Source of the DNA: Pseudonocardiales bacterium | GTDB taxonomy: Bacteria > Actinomycetota > Actinomycetes > Mycobacteriales > Jatrophihabitantaceae | NCBI GenBank assembly: GCA_025465405.1 | Contig: JAODNL010000260.1 | Coordinates: 1 to 9,803 of the forward strand | Reading direction: 5' to 3' | DNA length: 9,803 bases | Shown here: one piece after another, positions 5,589-9,803 of the stretch | How positions within the stretch are numbered: position 1 is the stretch's first letter | How the letters are laid out: each line of letters starts with the position of its first letter | Notes under the pieces: generated by a model | What the model was told of the DNA's origin: nothing | The model's input: the letters and a program-made list of their open reading frames with translations, nothing else | Databases searched by the model: none | Program-made: the position numbers and the translations under genes

Positions 5589-6533
5589 GTGACCCGAACA
5601 GCCTGGGGACACGGCTTAGCCACCATCGTCGTCGACGGTGCCGCGGCCGGACGTGTTCTCGATACCTGGTTCCCCGCGCCGGCCCTCGGCGCGGCGCCGA
5701 ACACGCCTGCCCCGCCGGAATTCGCCTCGCTCGCCGGCCAGCATGCGACCGCCGCTCATCGAAACGTGCGTGTCGACGTCGTGCTCTGTGAGATCGACCT
5801 GGACGCGCAGCCTGCCTCGGTCCCGGACGTGTACCTGCGACTGCACCTGCTGTCGCATCGCCTCGTCGCGCCGCACGGTCTCAACCTCGACGGCATCTTC
5901 GGCGTGCTCCCCAACGTGGTGTGGACGACAGCCGGACCGTGCCCCGTCGAGGCCTTCGAGCGCACCCGCCTGGCCCTGCGCCGCAGCGGCGCTGTGCAGG
6001 TACTGGGCGTCGACAAGTTCCCTCGCATGACGGACTACGTCGTGCCTCCGGGCGTGCGCATCGCGGATGCGGACCGGGTGCGGTTGGGTGCGCACCTGGC
6101 CGACGGCACCACGGTGATGCACGAAGGCTTCGTCAACTACAACGCCGGCACGCTCGGCGCGTCCATGGTCGAGGGCCGGATCTCCTCGGGCGTCGTCGTC
6201 GGTGATGGCTCGGACGTGGGTGGCGGCGCATCGATCATGGGCACCCTGTCCGGCGGGGGCAAGGAGCGCATCACGGTCGGCCGTCGGTGCCTCATCGGGG
6301 CGAACGCGGGAATCGGGATCTCGCTGGGCGACGACTGTGTCGTCGAGGCCGGCGTGTACGTCACCGCCGGCTCGAAGATCACCCTGGCGGACGGCCGCAT
6401 CGTCAAGGCGGCGGACCTGTCCGGGAAGAGCGGGCTGCAGTTCTGGCGCAACAGCGTCACAGGGGCACTGGAGGCACGGCCGCGTCGCGGTGCGGGCGTC
6501 GAGCTCAACGACGCGCTGCACGCGAACGCCTGA
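5589..6533 (+). CDS. dapD: Tetrahydrodipicolinate N-succinyltransferase
   Basis: DapD transfers succinyl from succinyl-CoA to tetrahydrodipicolinate in the succinylase route to meso-diaminopimelate and lysine. It feeds both peptidoglycan and protein synthesis. The 314-residue product is of the actinobacterial type (M. tuberculosis Rv1201c, 317). An alpha/beta N-terminal part is followed by a left-handed beta-helix of hexapeptide turns (about 155-265), for example VRIADADRVRLGAHLADGT, GVVVGDGSDVGGG and VGRRCLIGANAGIGISLG. The conserved VMHEGFVNYNAGTLGASM (176-193) carries the probable catalytic Glu179. I chose the GTG at 5589 over the one at 5583 because of the -10 spacing; the two differ by two residues. 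The neighbouring dapE and dapC genes known from other actinobacteria are not in this window. Confidence 0.95.
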   Translation: MTRTAWGHGLATIVVDGAAAGRVLDTWFPAPALGAAPNTPAPPEFASLAGQHATAAHRNVRVDVVLCEIDLDAQPASVPDVYLRLHLLSHRLVAPHGLNLDGIFGVLPNVVWTTAGPCPVEAFERTRLALRRSGAVQVLGVDKFPRMTDYVVPPGVRIADADRVRLGAHLADGTTVMHEGFVNYNAGTLGASMVEGRISSGVVVGDGSDVGGGASIMGTLSGGGKERITVGRRCLIGANAGIGISLGDDCVVEAGVYVTAGSKITLADGRIVKAADLSGKSGLQFWRNSVTGALEARPRRGAGVELNDALHANA

Positions 6534-6542
6534 CGCGGACAT

Positions 6543-7355
6543 ATGGCCTCACGAGCCCGCAGCGGCACGATCTATGCGGCGATGGTGCTGGTATTTCTCG
6601 TCGTCGCAGTGGTTGTGATCAGGGCGCTGTGGAACACCACGAAGCCGCTCGGCTACGACCATTGCACGGTCGGCACGTACGAGGTCGACCCCAACCAGGC
6701 GGCCATCGCGTCGCGCATGGTGGGCGTGGTGACTGCCCGGAGCATGCCCGAACGTGCTGCCGTACTCGTGCTGGCGGCCGGGTTGCAGGAGAGCAAGCTG
6801 CGCAACCTGCCGCCGAACGCGGGCGACCGGGATTCCGTCGGCGTGCTCCAGCAGCGGCCGTCACAGGGATGGGGCAGCAATGCCCAACTGCAGGACGTGC
6901 AGTTCGCCACCGGCGCCTTCCTCGATGCGCTGGTCAAGGTCACGAAATGGCAGACGCTGAATCTCGCCGTGGCCATCCAGGACGTCCAGATCTCGGCCGA
7001 CGGCAGCGCCTACGCCCAGCATGAGGGCGAGGCCCAGGCCCTGGCCGATGCGCTGACGGGCAAGCAGCCCGCGGCGATCACCTGCTCGTTCGGCAAGCCC
7101 ACGACCGTGGCGTCCGTCGCGACCGTCGCTGCGGACGTTGCCAATGAGCTGCCCGTCAACACGCCGTCGACGGCCGGCGCGACGGTGAGCGTGCCCGGCG
7201 CGGCATGGCAGACCGCTGCGTGGTTCGTGGCGAACGCGAACCGTCTCGGCGTCGAGGTAGTGGCCTACAACGGGAAGCAATGGACCCGGACCAAGGGCTG
7301 GAAGTCGGCGAAGGCTTCGGCAACCGCCGTCGTCGCGACGATGTACGGCGCCTAG
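6543..7355 (+). CDS. Membrane-anchored lysozyme/transglycosylase-like protein
   Basis: This 270-residue protein has a short basic N-terminus, one membrane helix (about 10-29) and an outside domain. LAAGLQESKLRNLP (77-90) followed by GDRDSVGVLQQRPSQGWG (94-111) follows the lytic-transglycosylase layout: a catalytic Glu in QES, here Glu83, then a GxxQ-RPS loop like GLMQ-MP. Peptidoglycan cleavage is therefore likely, though unproven. Its only two cysteines (41 and 181) flank this domain and could form a disulfide. The C-terminal part, about 218-270 with WFVANANRLGVEVVAYNGKQWTR, resembles the tail found after such domains in many actinobacterial exported proteins. I see no HxxHVHVS-type metallopeptidase motif there. 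The gene starts 9 bp after dapD stops and is probably co-transcribed. Related proteins are sometimes mislabelled 'heavy metal transporter'. Confidence 0.7.
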   Translation: MASRARSGTIYAAMVLVFLVVAVVVIRALWNTTKPLGYDHCTVGTYEVDPNQAAIASRMVGVVTARSMPERAAVLVLAAGLQESKLRNLPPNAGDRDSVGVLQQRPSQGWGSNAQLQDVQFATGAFLDALVKVTKWQTLNLAVAIQDVQISADGSAYAQHEGEAQALADALTGKQPAAITCSFGKPTTVASVATVAADVANELPVNTPSTAGATVSVPGAAWQTAAWFVANANRLGVEVVAYNGKQWTRTKGWKSAKASATAVVATMYGA

Positions 7356-7377
7356 CCTCGGCCCGTCCCCACGCCGT

Positions 7378-7427
7378 GATCAACAGCAGGTGTTGGCTGC
7401 CGTGGGAACCATTTGCTGCTGTTGATC
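7378..7427. repeat. 12-bp perfect inverted repeat between convergent genes
   Basis: GATCAACAGCAG (7378-7389) and CTGCTGTTGATC (7416-7427) are perfect reverse complements separated by 26 bases. The element sits in the 85-bp gap between the lysozyme-like gene and the convergent fdxA. It could be a bidirectional terminator, but the long loop, the absence of a T-run and the low-GC arms in a GC-rich genome are unusual for one. A copy of a dispersed palindromic repeat (REP/MITE-like) is an alternative. Confidence 0.85.
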
Positions 7428-7440
7428 GACGAGCAGGGGA

Positions 7441-7767
7441 TCAGTGATCTTCGCCCTGAGGCGGCAACGCCTTGATGAAGCTGGGATCGTGGTCGGTCTT
7501 GCCGACCTTCGATGCGCCGCCGGGCGAGCCCAGCTCGTCGAAGAAGTCAACGTTCGCCTGCGTGTAGTCGCGCCACTTCTCCGGCAGGTCGTCCTCGTAG
7601 AAGATTGCCTCCACCGGGCAGACCGGTTCGCACGCCCCGCAGTCGACACACTCGTCCGGGTGGATGTACAGCATCCGGCTGCCTTCGTAGATGCAGTCGA
7701 CTGGGCACTCCTCGATGCATGCCTTGTCGAGCACGTCCACACAGGGCTCGGCGATCACGTAAGTCAC
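7441..7767 (-). CDS. fdxA: Seven-iron ferredoxin, [3Fe-4S][4Fe-4S]
   Basis: This 108-residue cytoplasmic electron carrier is of the Azotobacter FdI/mycobacterial FdxA-FdxC type. All cluster cysteines are present. Cys9, Cys17 and Cys50 should hold the 3Fe cluster. Cys21, Cys40, Cys43 and Cys46 should hold the 4Fe cluster. Cys25 is the usual free cysteine. The core blocks are CIEECPVDCIYEG and CVDCGACEPVCPVEA. The GTG at 7767 gives the conserved TYVI opening and is preceded by GGAGGA; the longer reading from 7785 has no support. The C-terminal half (about 60-108) is the usual extension, with SPGGASKVG. In many actinobacteria dapC follows this gene. Here nothing follows in the same direction and it converges on the dapD-side gene instead. 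It may supply electrons to P450s or other oxidoreductases. Confidence 0.95.
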   Translation of the reverse strand: MTYVIAEPCVDVLDKACIEECPVDCIYEGSRMLYIHPDECVDCGACEPVCPVEAIFYEDDLPEKWRDYTQANVDFFDELGSPGGASKVGKTDHDPSFIKALPPQGEDH

Positions 7768-7772
7768 TGCGG

Positions 7773-7778
7773 TCCTCC
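7773..7778 (-). promoter_or_regulatory. Ribosome binding site for fdxA
   Basis: The minus strand reads GGAGGA, 5 bases before the GTG at 7767. This fixes that start rather than the upstream codon at 7785. Confidence 0.8.
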
Positions 7779-7818
7779 GGAGCAAGTCGAATCAGTACGG
7801 CGCGCCTCTGGCGGGCTC

Positions 7819-7826
7819 TAGTATGC
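7819..7826. promoter_or_regulatory. Overlapping -10 boxes of a two-way promoter
   Basis: On the plus strand TAGTAT (7819-7824) fits TANNNT for the acetyltransferase gene. On the minus strand CATACT (7826-7821) resembles TATACT for fdxA, giving a leader of about 45 bases that contains the fdxA ribosome binding site. The two boxes share four base pairs. Known bidirectional bacterial promoters overlap in this way. No -35 boxes are clear. Confidence 0.4.
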
Positions 7827-8782
7827 CGCTCGTGCTGGAGCCTAGTTGGGTCGGTAGGCGGGTCAGCATCCGCCGTGTCGTGGATCGCAGTCCGGACGGC
7901 CATCCAGTCTTCGGCGATGTCGTCGGCGACCTGCTCGTGCTCGACGCCGAGGCCGCGCTCGTCGAGGCACGCGGCGGCCGCGTCGAAATACCGATCGGCG
8001 CCGTGGCGGCGGCCCGGATCGCGGTGCCGTCCACCGCCGACGAGCTCGCGCTGGACGCCGTCGCGGCCCACGGCTGGCAGGCCGAGGAGACCGCCGAGAT
8101 CGGCGGATGGCTGCTCCGCGCGGCCCGCGGCTTCACCAGCCGCGCCAATTCCGTGCTGCCACTGCGCCAACCCGGCCGCCCGCTGGACGACGCGCTGAGC
8201 CAGGCGCGGGAGTGGTACGCGGCGCGCGGCCTGCCGCTGCGCTTCCAGCTACCGGTGCACGCGCGCCGTCTGTTGGACGTGGAGCTGGCCGAGCGCGGCT
8301 GGCCGGCCAGCCAGCCGGCGCAGGTTATGGCGGCCCGGCTGGACACCCTGCTCGCCGCGACGCCGGCGCCGGCGCCGAGGCCGACGGCGGGTTCCAGGGC
8401 CGAGGTCGCCGCCGAGCCGGACGACGCGTGGTTCGCGGGCTACCGGGACGGCGCCGGGCAGGCCCCGGCCGCGCGCGGAGTCCTCCGTCGCCACGAGCGA
8501 GCCGGATTCGCCATGATCCGCAGCGGTGGACAGGTGATGGCAATCGGCCGCGGCACCGTCGACGGTGAATGGCTCGGCGTCACCGCTGTGGAGGTGGCCG
8601 CCGAGCGGCGCCGCCAGGGCCTTGCGACCGACATCATGCGGGCACTGTGGCTGTGGGGCGCACGGGCCGGCGCGATGCGGACGTACCTCGACGTGTCGGC
8701 CGACAACGGGGCGGCGCTCGCCCTCTACCAACACCTCGGTTACTGGCAGCATCACTCCTACCATTACCGAACCGAACCCTAA
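7823..8782 (+). CDS. GNAT acetyltransferase, cg3035/Rv0428c type
   Basis: This product of up to 319 residues has an N-terminal SH3-like beta domain (about 8-70, with GRRVSIRR and VGDLLVL). A middle region follows (80-175, WQAEETAEIGGWLLRAARGFTSRANSVLPL). A proline/alanine linker (about 178-192) leads to a C-terminal GNAT domain. There, VTAVEVAAERRRQGLATDIMRAL carries the acetyl-CoA pyrophosphate loop (R264-Q-G-L-A268), and the usual late block is present as DVSADNGAALALYQHLGY (290-307). The order matches the actinobacterial cg3035/Rv0428c family as I recall it; the acceptor substrate is unknown. The ATG at 7823 overlaps the presumed -10 box. The in-frame GTG at 7832, 7 bases after that box, may be the real leaderless start, giving 316 residues. 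It is probably followed by the DUF1269 gene 23 bp downstream, which also has its own promoter-like box. Confidence 0.85.
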   Translation: MPLVLEPSWVGRRVSIRRVVDRSPDGHPVFGDVVGDLLVLDAEAALVEARGGRVEIPIGAVAAARIAVPSTADELALDAVAAHGWQAEETAEIGGWLLRAARGFTSRANSVLPLRQPGRPLDDALSQAREWYAARGLPLRFQLPVHARRLLDVELAERGWPASQPAQVMAARLDTLLAATPAPAPRPTAGSRAEVAAEPDDAWFAGYRDGAGQAPAARGVLRRHERAGFAMIRSGGQVMAIGRGTVDGEWLGVTAVEVAAERRRQGLATDIMRALWLWGARAGAMRTYLDVSADNGAALALYQHLGYWQHHSYHYRTEP

Positions 8783-8793
8783 CGTCGACTGGC

Positions 8794-8799
8794 TACGCT
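8794..8799 (+). promoter_or_regulatory. -10 box for the DUF1269 gene, probably leaderless
   Basis: TACGCT fits TANNNT and is followed by 6 bases and the ATG at 8806. No ribosome binding site is present. The 23-bp gap is long enough for this box but not for a good -35 outside the acetyltransferase coding region. Confidence 0.5.
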
Positions 8800-8805
8800 G
8801 GGCCC

Positions 8806-9348
8806 ATGGCCACCAAACCCCCGGACAACAGCAAGCTGCTCGTCATCTCCTTCGACGACCCGCTGCGCGCCCAGGAGTTCCTGCTAGCCGTCGCCCGGCT
8901 GCAGAAGAACGACGAGATCCAGCTCCACGACGCGGTAATCATCCGCCGCGACAAGGACGGCACGTCGCATGTGCACGAGACCACAGACGTCACGCCTGGC
9001 CAGGCCAGTGCCGGCGCCGGCGTCTGGGGTTTGCTGCTCGGCACGCTGTTCGGCGGGCCGATCGGCGGCCTCGTCGTCGGGGCCGCCTCCGCCGGCGGCG
9101 GTGCGCTCTTCGCCAAGCTGGTCGACACCGGGATCAAGGACGCCACGGTCAAGGAACTGCGCGAAGCGGTACCGCCGGGACGCACCGCCCTGGCCCTGCT
9201 CGTCAGCAACGTCTCCGTCGGTGACCTGCAGCGCGAGCTCTCGCGCTTCCCGAACGCTCAGCTCGTCGAGACCGACATGCCGCCGGCCGCGGTCAGCGCC
9301 GTCCAGGAGGCTCTCACCGAAGCCAACCGCGAGCCGTTCACCGGCTGA
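8806..9348 (+). CDS. DUF1269 family protein with glycine-rich membrane segment
   Basis: This 180-residue protein matches the DUF1269 layout. It has an N-terminal ferredoxin-like block starting LLVISFDDPLRAQEFLLAV (11-29). IQLHDAVIIRRDKDG (38-52) follows, then a glycine-rich hydrophobic stretch (about 70-104) with GVWGLLLGTLFGGPIGGLVVG. After DTGIKDATVKELREAVPPG (107-125) comes a last block, TALALLVSNVS. The glycine zipper suggests a membrane-inserted hairpin or oligomer. The family has no established function; members are often called membrane proteins of unknown role, and some are stress-induced in other bacteria. The ATG at 8806 gives the family's usual N-terminus; longer readings run into the acetyltransferase gene in another frame. 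The 3' end overlaps the convergent membrane-protein gene by 11 bp. Confidence 0.8.
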   Translation: MATKPPDNSKLLVISFDDPLRAQEFLLAVARLQKNDEIQLHDAVIIRRDKDGTSHVHETTDVTPGQASAGAGVWGLLLGTLFGGPIGGLVVGAASAGGGALFAKLVDTGIKDATVKELREAVPPGRTALALLVSNVSVGDLQRELSRFPNAQLVETDMPPAAVSAVQEALTEANREPFTG

Positions 9349-9745
9349 GCTGGTCCGGAACCGCGGTCCGGCGGGTCCCGCCGACCGCGACACTGAGCGT
9401 TCCCGCGAGCGCGCCGCCGAGCAGCACGCCGTAGCCGACCCACTCGACGCCCTTGCCGCCACCGGGCAGGATGACGTCGCCCTCCGGCCGCGGCGTCAGG
9501 CCGATCCCGATCACAACGACCAGCCAGGCCAGGAACGGCGCCGCGGCAGCGACGGTCGAATCGAGGAGTCCGCGCGCCAGCCGGGGCAGGGCCAGGTTGC
9601 CGCCGATGGCAAACAGCACCGTCACCGGCACGAGGGACGCTCCCGCATACAGCGGCACGAAGAGCAGTTCGAGCAGCCCGGCCAACGCGGCACAACCGCA
9701 GAGCAGCGCGACCCCGGCCAACGCCAACCCGGAAGTCCTGCTCAC
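9338..9745 (-). CDS. Four-helix membrane protein (Rv1171/DUF6113-like)
   Basis: This 135-residue protein has four predicted membrane helices at about 7-28, 35-57, 64-84 and 101-122. Loops are short and a glycine-rich segment (PGGGKG, 94-99) lies before the last helix. No catalytic motif is visible. Its GTG start at 9745 overlaps the stop codon of the upstream gene by 4 bases (GTGA), so the two are translated together. In M. tuberculosis the small membrane protein Rv1171 follows mshB in the same way. In Streptomyces a small membrane protein called DUF6113 is, as I recall, also beside mshB. The family assignment rests on size, topology and position, not on a recognised motif. Confidence 0.7.
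   Translation of the reverse strand: MSRTSGLALAGVALLCGCAALAGLLELLFVPLYAGASLVPVTVLFAIGGNLALPRLARGLLDSTVAAAAPFLAWLVVVIGIGLTPRPEGDVILPGGGKGVEWVGYGVLLGGALAGTLSVAVGGTRRTAVPDQLSR
9362..9389 (+). terminator. Hairpin after the DUF1269 gene
   Basis: CGCGGTC pairs with GACCGCG, continuing after one bulged base with GGCG and CGCC around a 5-base loop (GGTCC). It begins 13 bases after the DUF1269 stop codon and lies inside the 3' coding end of the opposite-strand membrane gene. It has no T-run. Confidence 0.4.
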
Positions 9746-9803
9746 GTCTGCACGGTAGCGAACAGATCGACTTCCCGGCCGTCGGCGTCGCGTTCGGCAC
9801 CTA
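9742..9803 (-). CDS. mshB: 3' end of a gene, probably mshB
   Basis: Only the last 19 codons are present: the peptide GAERDADGREVDLFATVQT and a TGA stop. The gene enters from the right edge. The ending, with a glycine/acid-rich turn followed by DLFA, resembles the C-terminus of MshB as I recall it. MshB is the zinc deacetylase that converts GlcNAc-inositol to GlcN-inositol in mycothiol synthesis. The downstream four-helix membrane gene, overlapping by GTGA, is the same partner that follows mshB in M. tuberculosis (Rv1170-Rv1171). No catalytic residue lies in the visible part, so the name depends on this short tail and the neighbour. Confidence 0.5.
   Translation of the reverse strand, partial: GAERDADGREVDLFATVQT

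Noticed and set aside
5616..6542. Long open frame (308 codons) on the minus strand opposite dapD
   Set aside because: It is antisense to the clearly conserved DapD, its product is arginine- and histidine-rich with no recognisable fold, and long antisense frames are expected at this GC content.
8341..8400. GC-rich near-repeat (gccggcg-type) in the acetyltransferase gene
   Set aside because: It encodes the Ala/Pro linker between the two domains in the gene's own frame, so codon bias explains it.
9258..9800. 180-codon minus-strand frame across the right end
   Set aside because: It overlaps the four-helix membrane gene in another frame, has an Arg/Gly-rich product, and the GTGA junction with the mshB-like tail explains the region better.

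Overview
The window is GC-rich with tightly packed genes on both strands, many GTG starts, and several genes that appear to be leaderless. Gene content points to an actinomycete (Actinomycetota), probably from the broad mycobacteria/Frankia/Streptomyces side. The DUF3117 micro-protein, the mycothiol-pathway gene at the right edge, the cg3035/Rv0428c-type acetyltransferase, the seven-iron ferredoxin and the DapD type all support this. I cannot name a genus from the sequence alone. From memory, the content resembles a compressed, rearranged version of the M. tuberculosis Rv1170-Rv1211 stretch (mshB, Rv1171, fdxC, dapD, the LOG gene Rv1205, the DivIVA-like Rv1209, tagA, Rv1211). In this window dapE, dapC, folP2 and gpgS are not between them.

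Layout from left to right: the first 15 codons of a DUF3117 gene leave the left edge on the minus strand. A PaaG-like crotonase (+) follows and converges, with a 14-bp overlap, on a minus-strand pair made of a DivIVA-domain membrane protein and 3-methyladenine DNA glycosylase I (tag). A second crotonase-fold gene (+) with altered active-site residues converges on two abutting LOG-family (cytokinin riboside 5'-monophosphate phosphoribohydrolase-like) paralogs (-). Divergent from these is a secreted beta-propeller protein of ScyD/ScyE type with a possible Tat signal. Then comes dapD, for the succinylase branch of lysine/diaminopimelate synthesis, followed 9 bp later by a membrane-anchored lysozyme-like protein. 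A striking 12-bp inverted repeat separates that gene from the convergent ferredoxin fdxA (-). Divergent from fdxA are a GNAT acetyltransferase and a DUF1269 protein (+). The right end holds a four-helix membrane protein (-) that overlaps by 4 bp the last codons of an upstream gene that looks like mshB.

Most genes are housekeeping: lysine/peptidoglycan precursor supply (DapD), wall cleavage, DNA alkylation repair, redox (ferredoxin, mycothiol) and acyl-CoA chemistry. I see no phage, transposase, CRISPR array, RNA gene or obvious defence island. No stretch longer than 300 bases lacks a gene; the largest gaps are 46-209, 1949-2085 and 4192-4357. The points most worth checking are non-coding: the inverted repeats at 7378-7427 and 5544-5586 (the latter containing the presumed dapD -10 box), the palindrome before the DUF3117 ribosome binding site, a shared leaderless-promoter pattern, and an apparent two-way promoter between fdxA and the acetyltransferase. 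I found no convincing wholly new multi-gene system.
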